The notes beneath the pieces were generated by a model, which was given only the letters and a program-made list of their open reading frames with translations, made no database searches and was not told where the DNA came from. A program made the position numbers and the translations under genes. Below are positions 39,409 through 50,200 of a stretch of 64,000 nt of DNA, in pieces. This DNA comes from Oscheius onirici (lineage: Eukaryota; Nematoda; Chromadorea; Rhabditida; Rhabditidae): NCBI GenBank assembly GCA_932521025.1, contig OW051468.1:7316064-7380063 (forward strand), in the 5' to 3' direction. Positions within the stretch are counted from its first letter, which is position 1; each line of letters opens with the position of its first letter.

Positions 39409-42400
39409 ACGAAAGTAACTTTGTCCAACATTTGAATTGCGCGGTGAACTGTGAAAGGAATTAAAATTTCCGGGTCCCGTCACGATCTTTCTCAAACACA
39501 AAATGAATTTGTTTACGCATGAGATTCAAACTGTAAGCGTTGTCCCCTGAAAGAACTCCTTAAGAATTTTATATTTTCTCGTCCTTCCCCTGAAAATACT
39601 CAAAACTTGCGCCCCAGAATACAAAAATCATAGGCTGATTGCTGGTGAAAACAGAGGAAACGGCAGCGGAGGCGTTTCCTTCGCGTGGCCGTCTCATTAG
39701 TCCAATCATATAATTAGCGGGACTAATAGTAATCACGAATGTTGATTACGAAGGCGGGCCAAGGAGGACTCTTTCCATTCAAAACAGTGAGAATTTAAAA
39801 AGGGGGATAATTTTCTAGATCCGATTATAGAGATATCGTTGCGGTAGGGCAGAGAGACCAATTAATAGCACTTTTTATGGGCATAATTACAGGAAAAGCG
39901 GCCTTGGCCATCAGCCTGACTGGCTACGCTGGCAAAAAGAGGAAAACCACAGCTGGCTGGCATGGAAGCCAGATTGTGACTGTATTGTTTTGCTATTCAA
40001 TTGACCTGGCTCATTTAGATAGAGTGCGGGAAACCATTCTTGTCCAGGAGAGAAGGAATTTAGAAACTGAAACTGATCTACACATGTTGTATTTGTGCAG
40101 TTCTTTCTACAGTACACCGACTAAGCTATTAAATTACAGTGTATGATTTCATAAGGTTTCAAAAAGTGTATGACCATTAGTTATTTTCACTTTCCGAAGT
40201 GCTTTAGGATGAAAACGGTTTGACAGGCCCGTAGTCCTAAAAAAGTCTAAAGATGTACTACATTTTCCATTGGTTTCTCAGACTTCAAACGACACAGTTT
40301 TGCGATTTTTAGAGAGTCTAGACCATGGTATACAAGAGTATGGTGTGCACAACAATATGCTGGTAAACAGTCGCTCTTCTCAGGGAATTTAACAGTCTGT
40401 TAAAATCGGCTGAAATTCAGATCAACCAATGCAGAAGAAACGGAATTTCTCTACAGAGTAGTAGTCTCTTGTCTCATCCAGACTGAGACTCTTTGGACGT
40501 ATCGTCTATCATATAGAAGGTGCTAGAGAGTACGAGCCCCGACCCCTTCAGCTGTCAGTTCTGTAATATACTCCCTGGACTAGGACGATAGCTAAAAAAT
40601 CCGGAAGAAAGGGCCCCGCAGCAGCGGCCCTAATCATTCAGCTCCCTCCAGGTAATTACGGGGCAATAATTTGTTTGTGAATTTGGTAGTGCTTTGGAAG
40701 GGGAGAGCTATTTCAATTGGATCTAATTGGTCGCTTAAAGCGAGTTGGGACTGAACTCAGAGAGTAGACTGGTGGTCATACGACGGATTATTTGACACTA
40801 TCCGAATTAGCGATTAAAACTGGATTGAGAGAGAATGAGCGCGGAGAGAGGTAAGTGACAGCCAACGCAATCATTATCTCAGGCTAATTGTCACATTGAA
40901 AAGACGAAAGTGCTACAAGTCGGGAGGCAGTCTGATGAACTAACCATTAGGAAAACGTCATGATGGCAAGATTCATGGTACTTTACCTGGAAGTCAATTT
41001 GAAACAGGACCAGCTATTCAAACAAAATTCGTTCAACAGTAATCTGAAGTCTCTTTCTAGAAGTAGACGAATTTGATCCTAGGAGGCAACAGGAAAACAA
41101 ATTGAGTTCTGGAGAAGCCTACTTGCAAAAGGGTGTCTGTTCGACAGGAGGCTGAAAGAAGATAGTTTCTTCAGCCTCCGGAGGACGACCGATTTATCGA
41201 CTTCGTTTGTGAAAAAAAAGTGAGTTGTTTATCGGTTTTCAAGCTCCCTCCGGTTTGACACTGAAGCCGTAGGCAGCAAGTTAGAGAATAAGACGACAAG
41301 CAAGTTTTAAACTTGGACAAACAGTTGGAGAACGCATACTGATGTTCTAGGGGTACGAAATGGAAGTGAGACGAAAAAGCCATACGGTTACAGTGTAAAA
41401 AGAAGGTGTACAGGAGATACAGCGGAAAAGTACCATAAGTAAAGCCCAAACAATTTGAGGGACAATTTGAGAGGTTCTGAGTTGAACTCGGCAATTTTAA
41501 TCCGTTACTATTGCAGTTGCTCCGAAAGATCAGTTTGAAAAAATGGAGAGTGTCTCATGACCTACAGTTAAGTCTAAAAGTTAGACGTGCCTGGAGAGTA
41601 TAAACAGAGTAAACAGTTTAGCAAAAAGTGCTTATTAAAAGATCAACGTAAAAAAAAAGAAAAGCTGACCCCGTACAATTTGAACTGCTCTCGGCCAAAG
41701 AGTCTGACAAATTCAGCTGACCGGCTTATTCTGTTGCTTTTCCCCTAAAGAGATCATCCCGGATTGTCTCCTCCTCTCCAAACTTTCTACACAGACATAA
41801 ATATGGGGGTGGACAATTTGGAAGAAAAAAAAACAAAGTGGACTAGTTGTTCCCACACGTTGGCGGCACTGCTCCAGGCTCTTTTAATTAAAAGCAAACA
41901 CGTCTATAAATGAGACTAATTGGAGAAATGAGACCGGGACTCTGTTGAACGTGCAGGGCCCCCCAAAAAGCGGTACCGTAGGATTAGGCGGGTCGTTGTC
42001 TCTTAAACGTGTCATAATGACAGCCTCGCCCATAATAGACGCTTTAGCGCTCATTTGTGCGAGCCGGAAGCCTGGCATACGGTAATTAGTCCGGGTGCTA
42101 TTACCTGACAGCTTGCGGCAGCTTAGAAAGACAGATTTGTACATTGGATTAGGTTTCGTAGGAGCTAGAAGAAGGTCTTTTGATAAAATCCCATCTGATC
42201 TGAATAGAACTGAGATAGGGATAGTGCAATCAACTGATCTCGCACCGTTTCTTCGGTATGAGACACATGAAACTCGCACTGACCCGGGTCAATTGCTTCA
42301 AAAGAAAATGCAGAGAAATAGCCAAAACTGTTTACCCAAGTGGTCACTCCGATTCCTTGGTATAACCGTTTTGCAAGTAAATCAGCAGCACTTCTGGTAA

Positions 42401-43640
42401 TCATTTTAAAACTATCAAGACAACTAAACAAAGACACTATATTGTTAATACAGTTATCCTACCGAGAATTGGAAAGCAAACCTTTTGAGTTGGACCGAAA
42501 ACAACTATAGAGTAACTGTATGTCACATATGAATGGTCGGAAGGGTATGAATGTTATATCCGGTGAGTAAATTTACTTTCTATTGCACATGAAACTGAAA
42601 ACTCGTCATAATTGAACAAAGACACAATGACATCAGCTACAGATGTCTTGCACGAAGCAAGAAACCCTATCTTTTGGAAGTTGAGCGACAGTTACATAGG
42701 TACGTCTCGACTAAACCTAGTCGATATGCAGGCGATAAAAAATGACCAACAAGCCGGTTACTGTAAGGAATCTCGATAAAGTTAGGTGTCCAGAAGCATG
42801 AGAAGGAATGAGCAAAGATATTGTTTGTCTACAGACTCTGCAGAGAAATCTGTCGACAGATTTGAACCTACTCAAGTAGGAATCGTTTGTAGCCTTCACA
42901 AAAGTCCAAAGTCACCAGACACGAATTGGAACTAACAACAGATCGAGAGTACTATCACTACCAATCCAAAACTCCTTCAGCCTCTCTCCTAATTGTGCAT
43001 AGTGATCCGTTATGAGCTGCTACTTGCCTAATGTGTGTTCCCTAATTGCCGTCTGCCGTCTCACCATCTTACCGCGTTCTTTTCTTGGCCGTCTCGTATA
43101 ATTATGTGCTCTCTACTTGGATACGCTAGCCTGGTGGTATGCTTTAACGAACCGAAAACGCGGTAATTGTTCAAGACTGGATTCGGCCAGGAGAGAGTCC
43201 AGAAATTAGGGGAGCGGGAGAGAAAATCGTTCATTTGGTAATAATGGCTTGAGATTTCTCGGGGGCTCACTCAAATGAATTCATTGAAAATGCATATATT
43301 AACCGCTGACAGGTTGACGACGCTAATTTGGGGGTAATGCGAGCTAAGAAGTCTACACCAGACATTTTTGAGTTCAACAGTTTCTTTTGAAACAGAGTCC
43401 AAGTAGGTCATAGGAATCAGAACAAAATATCCTTCGAGAAAAATGATTAGAACTTGGAGAAAACTCATTTGAAAGCACTACTTTCAAGAAACTACGGGAA
43501 CCTGGCGTTTTTAAAGTGAGGAGGGTACAAATCAAAATTAAAACCTCCTACCTTACTCTGCTTGTTGAGCCTCTTCTCCTCCTACTGACGAGATCTTAGA
43601 CGCTTCTCAGTCTCTTGACCCAGTCGTAGTTGTGATTTCA

Positions 43641-43900
43641 GGGCTTGTAGTAGATCTTATTGTACTCTTCATTGAGCAGAGGACTGAAGAATTTCTGTGA
43701 CGATCCAGAACCAAAAGACGGAAGACATCGAAGTGCTCCTCCAGACAAGCAGCAAACTCGGACGACTTGATGGCCAGGCGTTATTGTCAGTCGACTGGAA
43801 CATGGCAGTTCAAGAGCAGTATGGTTAGATCTACCTTGAACATATGTTTGAAGGGTCTTTTACAGTGGGCACAGGTTGGGATTCTGAACAATGACGGTCT
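43641..43900 (-). pseudogene. Possible remnant of a zinc-finger-like coding sequence
   Basis: On the minus strand, after the acceptor-like ttgttcag, a frame reads IPTCAHCKRPFKHMFK, then a GT. Beyond it, protein-like pieces appear in different frames: AIKSSEFAACLEEHFDVFR and FFSPLLNEEYNKIYYKP, the latter ending in a stop. CxxC followed by a later His is finger-like. The frame changes cannot be joined by obvious introns, so this is either a decayed gene or a gene with errors. The parent family is not identified. Confidence 0.3.
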
Positions 43901-44110
43901 TTTCTTCGGTGCAAATAACGACGATCACATCCATAGGAGCTAGTTGCTTTGACGAAGGCAGACGATAAAAGAACTTTGCTAATTAGAAAATCCGGGGAAT
44001 TTCTATTCTTTCGCAATCTCTATGCAATTAGATTATTTCGCAAAGTTTGAAAACTTTTCCAACTGTAATATATAAACTAAAGGCAATTTTACTTCGACTC
44101 TAACGCCAGG

Positions 44111-45424
44111 ATGCCGTCCGCCTTCGAGCTTGATGTCGACCAGCTGATCTACCACATGTTCGCTGCTGGACCCGTCGAGCACGAGTTTCCGGCCTCGCTG
44201 CTGACCGAACTCTTCCATCGAAGCCATCTCTCGCTGTCCGAGCAGCCTTCGCTCATCGACCTCAACGGCCCACTGACTATCTGCGGTGACATTCACGGAC
44301 AGTACGCTGACCTGCTGGCCATCTTCGAGCGCTGTGGCTGGCCATTCAACACCCGCTATCTCTTCTTGGGAGACTACGTCGACAGAGGCGCCCATTCGCT
44401 CGAAGTACTCGTCCTTCTGGCTGCTCTACAGCTCCGCTTTCCCACCAATGTCTACCTTCTTCGCGGCAATCATGAAGCTCCTTCCATCAACATGTGAGTC
44501 AAGTGTTTTCTTAACACTCTGAGCAACTGGAAGTATACTTTTGAACCTTTTCTTTGATCCGAAGACTGCTGAGGTAGATCTAATCCGACTTTTAACTTTC
44601 TGCCAGTCGTAGCATGTTTAATTACACAACGCATGTCTTAATTTACAGCACGTACGGATTCCTCTCGGAGCTGCGAGCTCGTTACCCTCTGAAGGAAGAA
44701 TGTGACCTGGTCTTCGAGAAGGCCGGCAAGTTGTACAGTCAGCTGCCGATAGCTGCTCTCGTCTGCAGCACGATGCTCTGTCTCCATGGAGGACTGGCCC
44801 CAACTCTCAGCTCTTTCCAAGAGCTCCGAACCATGAAGCGTGGACAGGAAGAGCCAACCGGTCTGCTCGAGGATCTGCTCTGGGCCGATCCCTCGCCCAA
44901 CTGTCACGGCTTCACCCCGAATGACCATCGCGGCTGCAGCTACACGTTCGGCAATGATGCTATTACGGAGCAGTGCGCTAAACTGGGTGTCAAGATAATC
45001 GTCAGAGGACATCAGGTCGTCGACACGGGAGCCCAGTTCAGCAACAAGAATCGGGTCGTGACTCTCTTCAGTGCCCCGAGCTACTCGGACGACTACCACA
45101 ACAGGGCCGCCGTTCTGCAGGTTCGTATAAATTCTAGTTTCCTTCTGTACTCTTTTTACTTTCACTTTTTCATCATATCTGTTCAGTGAGTTCTTTTTGG
45201 TCTTTGAATCAACAAACTCTTCAAAAATAAAATTAACTGAAAGAAAGGCTGCGGAAGTCTGTGACAACTGATTGCTCTATTAGACCTGCTGAAAAATGCT
45301 CTATTTCAAAAAACCCTTCAACTTCTAGGTGAACCGTCATCACGAGGTCACCTTCACCTACTTCAGTGCCCACAAGATGCGTCAGGTTGGAAAATCTGTG
45401 ATGGCCCTTCGCTCCACCAACTAG
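44111..45424 (+). CDS. Divergent PP1-type serine/threonine protein phosphatase
   Basis: Three exons (44111-44493, 44649-45120, 45329-45424) give 316 aa, the normal length of a PP1 catalytic subunit. The PPP-family metal-binding and catalytic motifs are present in order: GDIHGQY, GDYVDRG, RGNHE, then LHGG and RGHQVV. The enzyme should dephosphorylate Ser/Thr using two metal ions in the cytosol or nucleus. It is clearly divergent from canonical PP1: GNHEAPSIN replaces GNHECASIN, RGHQV replaces CRAHQV, and the C-terminal loop reads SAPSYSDDY, so the usual Cys of APNYCGEF is Ser. Such fast-evolving PP1 paralogs are common in nematodes, often in the male germline; that tissue is inference. An AATAAA at about 45470 could serve as the poly(A) signal. 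A tatataaa lies about 40 nt before the ATG. Confidence 0.9.
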
Positions 45425-45601
45425 AAAACTCACCCTACCTGAAACTGAAGAGTAGAGATCCAAAGGCGTAAAATAAAGACGTAAAAATGCATTTCTCTTC
45501 TCGTGTGAAACGGTCTTGGGGAGAGGGAGTTCGCAGCCGTATCGACTCTTTTTAGCCGGCGGGCTGGGGAAGATAAGCGACCATTCGACCAGCATTCCCT
45601 C

Positions 45602-45688
45602 GTCCGGATGAACCTCGGTGGTCCGGGGTGCAGGCTTCAAACCTGTAGGCGATTAGCGTCGCAGTGGTTCAATTCCACCTTCCGGGTG
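45602..45688 (+). tRNA. tRNA-Sec: Selenocysteine tRNA, tRNA-Sec(TCA)
   Basis: The 87-nt length is exactly that of eukaryotic tRNA-Sec. GTCCGGA pairs with TTCCGGGT at the acceptor end, leaving discriminator G. The D stem is long (CCTCGG with CCGGGG). The anticodon loop CTTCAAA carries TCA within a CAGG/CCTG stem. The extra arm is long (GCGATTAGCGTCGC) and the T arm reads GTGGTTCAATTCCAC. The body closely resembles animal tRNA-Sec genes. CCA is not encoded. A pol III stop, TTTTTT, follows at 45701. The TATA-like agataag at 45571-45577, about 30 nt upstream, fits the external promoter typical of this tRNA, but is weak. Confidence 0.95.
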
Positions 45689-45700
45689 TATGGAAACAGC

Positions 45701-45706
45701 TTTTTT
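45701..45706 (+). terminator. Pol III T-run terminator of tRNA-Sec
   Basis: A run of six T lies 12 nt after the mature 3' end of the tRNA, with a second T-run shortly after (about 45710). Confidence 0.8.
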
Positions 45707-45894
45707 AACTTTTTTAAAAAGTCTTGAACTATATAGTATAGCTATGTCTACCTATGCGCAGACTTCACACTTCGACCCTCGTATCTGTCAGTTTATCAAA
45801 ATATTTGACGATCAAAGCTACTTTTACTGGACAAGATATCAAAACTAGTGAGGTATTCTGCGATATCTTCTAGCAAAGAACGAAGGAAGATACG

Positions 45895-46939
45895 TCAGGG
45901 ACTGTTTTGGACCAGGAGCTGACTGGCTCTGTGATTGACAGCCACTGGTGACCTCTTCACAATGACCTCTTTCAGCCTCTCTTCAAGTTTTAGAATCTCA
46001 CTGGAAAGATCTAAAAGTAGGTAACTTGCGTGAAAATAAACGAAAAGAACGAACCCTCAGCCAGATAATTCCTGACCGGTCTGTCAAAATGACACTTTTG
46101 ACACAGCGGACATTTGTAGTCTTCAAATTCGGGAATGCAGCTGGAACAGTAGGTATGCCCGCAGAAGGCGATTCCGGGAATACGAGTGTCGCCTGAATTT
46201 GGTGATTGTGGTAGAAAGGTATCAGAAACATACTGTAAGATTCGTAACAGATGGAACAGTTGGTCAGATCTGTCAGAAGTCCAGACATTCTTGTGTCGTT
46301 GGAAGGGCGAGCTGGAATGGAGAATTATAGTAGGAATTTCAATTGCACTCACCCTCTGTAATAGTCTTGATCTCCTTCTCCATTTCCTGCACAGTACTCC
46401 TCAGACTACTGTTTACTCTTTCCAACTTTTTATCCCTCTCTTGTTCTCCCTTCAACTCTATTTTTATCTCAACAGTCTCTTCCTCAATACGCTGACTCAA
46501 TCCTCGACGAACAATGTCGAGTTCAATTTTGACTGATTGATCTAGAAGAAAAGTATGGTAAGAAAAGAATTGTGCTTACTTTGCTCTTTGAGCATTAAAT
46601 TATCTTCGAACAATCTTTTTATCTCGGTCTCCTTGGCCTGACGGACCTTCTCCTGCTCGATGTAGGCAATTCGAAGAATTTTGCGGACGCTCTGGAGCGT
46701 AAGTGCTACCCATTCATTGCTGGGATCTTCTGAAAGGTACATACTGTAAAAAATTTCGGATTTTCAGAAAAAGAACTGTGGTTCAGTCTACAGTATCGAG
46801 GATAAGGTCACGGTTAGCAAGCATTAGATCGAAGTAGATGGATAACTCACCACGGACTCTTTCGATCATATCCTGTAGAGCTTCTGACAGCTCCAAAAGC
46901 GGGGAAGAGCTGACAACGACGTCTATTTTGACACTGATT
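45895..46939 (-). CDS. Coiled-coil/RING-finger protein (probable E3 ubiquitin ligase)
   Basis: Exons on the minus strand: 46851-46939, 46580-46729, 46353-46541, 46234-46311, 46055-46192, 45895-46010. From the ATG at 46869 they give 229 aa. The frame is open further upstream to an acceptor at 46940, so an earlier start is possible. The middle is a charged coiled coil (RIEEETVEIKIELKGEQERD). The RING finger follows: TNCSICYESYSD, AFCGHTYCSSCI, KCPLCQKC, with the Cys/His spacing of a C3HC4 RING. It ends RPVRNYLAEDLSSEILKLE and a short tail. RING proteins transfer ubiquitin from an E2. The next gene, divergently transcribed, has the same coiled-coil plus RING order and the matching RKNYLAEELI tail, so the pair are probably paralogs. 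The first intron holds no recognised element. Confidence 0.82.
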
Positions 46940-47071
46940 CTAAACGTAGAAAGCTTTTCTTTTGCAGGAGAAAAGCGGCTTGTAAATTCAAAAGCAGCAT
47001 GTTCCCAAAACTTTTACGCTTGTAAGTTTGAATAACAAATTAGTTCCTCTAGGTTTTTGCTCCACAAAAAT
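46940..47071. promoter_or_regulatory. Shared upstream region of the two divergent RING genes
   Basis: Only about 130 nt separate the first recognised exons of the two genes, so they must share a promoter region. Acceptor-like tracts face both genes (gtttag at 46940-46945 on the minus strand and cctctag ending at 47052 on the plus strand). No TATA box is evident. Confidence 0.5.
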
Positions 47072-48136
47072 ATGGCTCCTCCTGTAGTCCCTAGTCCGAC
47101 CAACTCTACCAAGAAGAAAGCCTTCCGATACAAGTTCCGGACCATAAAGAAGACGAGGGAGACTTTGAGGAGAGGAATCGACAATAGTCTTCTCAAATGC
47201 AACAAGGAGCTGGCGAAGATTAACGAGAATCTGATGGAGCAGGTCAGAATCAACAAGATTATGGGTAAGTTGACAGCTGTAATTAACTAGTTGTATTCTT
47301 TCCAGTGACCGCTCTTGAGACGAGACACAAGACGATGGAGGAGTGTCTTCACACCCGCGATATGCTCATCAACATGTACCAGCAGAAGAGTCAGGATGGT
47401 GAGTATAGGAGAATTCTTCTCACGATTTTTAAAGGAAAACATCAAGTTTATCGAAAACATTAATTCTTAGATATGTTATCAGTTGTGGTTTGTTCAAAAA
47501 TGGGAACAACTACCGTAACCCGAAATACTTTCACTGTGGAAACCATTAGCACGTAACATGCCATACTCGCCTGATATTAGGTTCCGTATGGAGTTTTCAA
47601 TATAAACATTGGTCCCGTAACGAAGGTATTTCGGGTTACGGTAGTCGTTCTTTTATTTGAACTGTCACTTTTCACGTTTAGGAACTTTTGGAAAACACAG
47701 TTTCACAAAATGAGTGACAAATAATTACAAACTCTATATTCAGAAAAGAGCGCCCGTATGAATCTGATGAAAACCTGTGACTTGCTCCAGAAACAGTATA
47801 ATGATCTGAGAGCCAAGACTCTGAGTCCGGAACAGGAAGATAACTCGGGCCGCGGCCTTCTGAACTGTCCCGTCTGTTTTCAGAAATTCGGTAGGTTATT
47901 GCTAAAATTCAATTGGTATGAAAAAAAGTACAGGTCCTGCCCGCTACGCTCACGTCGGCACCTGTGGTCACAGTGTCTGTGAGGACTGTGGCAAGCTGGT
48001 CAAGAACAATTGTCCAATTTGTCGTGAGAAGAACAGCTTCCTCTTTCCGAGGAAAAACTACCTGGCCGAGGAACTGATTGCCGCTCTCACTGTCAAGGAA
48101 AAGGAAGAGACTTGTGAAGTCATCCAGCTGGAGTGA
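47072..48136 (+). CDS. Coiled-coil/RING-finger protein, head-to-head paralog
   Basis: Four exons (47072-47264, 47306-47398, 47744-47890, 47934-48136) give 211 aa. The N-terminus is Lys/Arg-rich (STKKKAFRYKFRTIKK), followed by a coiled coil to about residue 115. The C-terminal RING reads NCPVCFQKFG, GTCGHSVCEDCGKLV, NCPICREKN, then FPRKNYLAEELI. RING fingers recruit E2 enzymes for ubiquitin transfer; the target is unknown. Intron 2 (345 nt) contains a small inverted-repeat element at 47503-47651, while its other two introns are 41-43 nt. An acceptor (cctctag) lies about 20 nt before the ATG. Confidence 0.85.
47503..47651. mobile_element. MITE-like inverted-repeat element in a RING-gene intron
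   Basis: actaccgtaacccgaaatac at 47509-47528 is exactly inverted at 47626-47645, and the match extends outward to gaac/gttc with one mismatch (about 25 bp in all). The ~100-bp interior is noncoding. No confident target duplication is seen. Confidence 0.75.
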
Positions 48137-49404
48137 ATTCGACGTCATAGTTCACATTTTTTGCTAGTTGTGTGATAAAGATTGATTCAGTTGGAAGTTT
48201 TACAGAGTCGTTTGCCAGTTTTGCACATCTCCTCCTGACTCAACTTTTAGTTCCTGGTCGTTTGACAAAAGAACCTTGTTCAGAGGGAACGAACTGTTAG
48301 TCTTTGGATATAGTGAGTCATGATAGTCAGGAAAGCCCTTTGAATATAAAAAGTCATGTACTCTTGTCTCATAAGTGAAGCCAGACCTGATGACGAGAAG
48401 ACCACAAGTTGGAACACTGCTTCGGGATCAGACACTCATTTTTCATAGTCTTCTGATCTCCGTCAATTTAGATTGTTTCTAACAAGCTAAACAATTGTAT
48501 GGGTTCTCATTTCCATATTCACCCGACGGCGTCGTAACGCCAAACTTTTCAATCTGATCCTTACCTTTTTCTGAAGCTTTCTTCCTCTCTCTAACACAGT
48601 AGAAGTCAAAGTCTGTATAAACTCTAAGTAAAAAAGTTACTTACTATCTAATCCTGACAACACTTGACTTGCTACGACGATTTTCGTGGCCATGGACAAA
48701 CAGTCATCCATAGACCCCACTTTAATAGTTTAGACCAGCCGTCTACGACGGCTTTCGCCGCCCTGGCGCCTGCGGCGCTCAAACATACAAAGCAAAAGCC
48801 TAGGTTCTGTATTCCCACCCATTCATTTGACAAAACCTATCTTCGCTTAACTCTTTACTATTGCAAGTTCAAAAGTGACTAATCCTGACAATTTCTGACT
48901 TGTCGCCAACGAATCTCGTGGCCATGGACAAAAACATCCACACAGAGTCCACCACAGAAACCATTGCGCTTTAGTAGAAGAGAGATACTAATAATTTCCA
49001 AGTTTTTAATTTCGATTCTGCAATTCAGCAAAACGCATTGCAAAGACCGATTTAAAGGCTTCGTTTGAGCTCTAAACTTTTTATAACTTGAAGGCTTCTG
49101 TTTTCTTTCTATTTCTCGTTAGCAAACAAAACCTGGAATCCGGAATATTTCCAGTCTACTGAACTCGCAGAATATAAAATGTTCAACCTCTCGATTCATC
49201 CCATTTTTCCAAACACACTTTCGCAAGCTGTAATTTCCCTCCGCTTACTCAACTATTCACCAGAGGCGCTGCCTCTATCCTCCTAATGAAATTAACTCTT
49301 TCTTTGATCTGCTCAGTACATTTCACACTCGCCGATTCCATGACAGGCAGCAGCCAATCTCCGCCATCCAGCTAATTATTTCCCGTATCTTCTCCCCTTA
49401 GTTC
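48137..49404. other. Spacer with dispersed repeat copy
   Basis: No gene is seen. It contains the second copy of the 33.6-kb repeat (48738-48915). It also holds two partial direct repeats of about 65 bp, 230 bp apart: ctaatcctgacaacacttga near 48651 and ctaatcctgacaatttctga near 48880, both running into cgtggccatggacaaa. The right part is the upstream region of the CX-like membrane-protein gene. Confidence 0.55.
48651..48945 (+). repeat. Repeat unit flanked by short direct repeats
   Basis: The core at 48757-48915 duplicates 33663-33822. On both sides lies a related ~65-bp segment (ctaatcctgaca to cgtggccatggacaaa), which makes the unit look like an insertion bounded by short terminal direct repeats. 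The 33.6-kb copy has only the right-hand segment's beginning before diverging. Confidence 0.6.
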
Positions 49405-50186
49405 ATGCTCTGGCTACTGCTCTTTTTATCGGCAATAGCTGATGCTGCTCCGAAAAAGCGGGCACCTCTTGTGGTGAGTAGATTCAATATGTTTTTAAAC
49501 GCATTTAGGACGTGAATCCGAATGAACTAGACTTTTTGAACGCCGTTCAGCTACCGACAAATCTCGGTATCAGATACAAATATCGAGGGAGGACACTGTT
49601 TTTGAAGTTTAACAACGAACTGTAAGTTTAACAAGACGCTTAATTAAAGTTTGATACGTTTCTGTAGACTCTGATTTCAGACACTTTCCCGGAGTGAAAA
49701 AGTATTGGCTGGCTTCATTTGAGCCAGAAGAACCCGCTCGCAGAAACCTCTCCAGCTGTATCTATGACGTGACCAAGAATCACGAATTTCCACAGGTTGG
49801 ACAATTCTTCTTCTCTTCAAATCTTATTTAGCTACTGGACGAACCAAACGAGTCCAGTCTCCTGGTTTTTCGCTGCGAGCATGGCTGCAATCCAGACGAT
49901 GTTGGTTGCACACCGTCGTGGGACTCTGTCAAAATGTTAGTTTCGGGTTCAAGACATAACTTTTCAAAGTTCTAATGCTTTCCAAAGTTATAGAGCTGAT
50001 CAAAATCTACAATTTTGCAGAACATTGTTAAGCCAAAAACCACGTTTTCAACTCGAAAAGACTAATTTAAAATTCAGTGGTCTGGTCGTGATGACGATCC
50101 TCGGCCTGCTCGTACTCCTCCTCTGTGTTCGCTACCACAAAGTAAAGGACAAGATGAAATCTACGTCCTTCGAAGTAAAAGCCTGA
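49405..50186 (+). CDS. Small type I membrane protein with CX-module-like ectodomain
   Basis: Five exons (49405-49473, 49509-49621, 49681-49795, 49832-49935, 50078-50186) give 169 aa. It starts with a signal peptide (MLWLLLFLSAIADA), followed by an ectodomain of about 115 residues, a transmembrane helix (GLVVMTILGLLVLLLC) and a short basic tail. The ectodomain order KYW...SSCIYD...LLVFRCEHGC...GC resembles the CX module, a Cys-containing domain known mainly from nematode membrane proteins. It has fewer cysteines than the classic six-Cys form, so the assignment is tentative. Function is unknown. The ATG lies 3 nt after ccccttag, a splice acceptor. AATAAA at 50203 is the likely poly(A) signal, facing the 3' end of the next gene. 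Confidence 0.8.
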
Positions 50187-50200
50187 ACATCCATGTTGCA

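Larger units (their letters stand above)
29893..43640. other. 13.7-kb gene-poor region upstream of ZFHX
   Basis: No convincing exon, tRNA or complete transposon is seen on either strand. Open frames here are short and of non-protein composition. The DNA is rich in TAATTA-type words (such as gcaattaattag near 30193 and attaattagc near 38812) and GAGA tracts. Repeats inside include one of two near-identical copies of a repeat at 33663-33822 and a weak TIR pair at 39135/39408. The size and position suggest cis-regulatory DNA for ZFHX, perhaps with a noncoding or short coding first exon that I could not identify. Confidence 0.5.
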
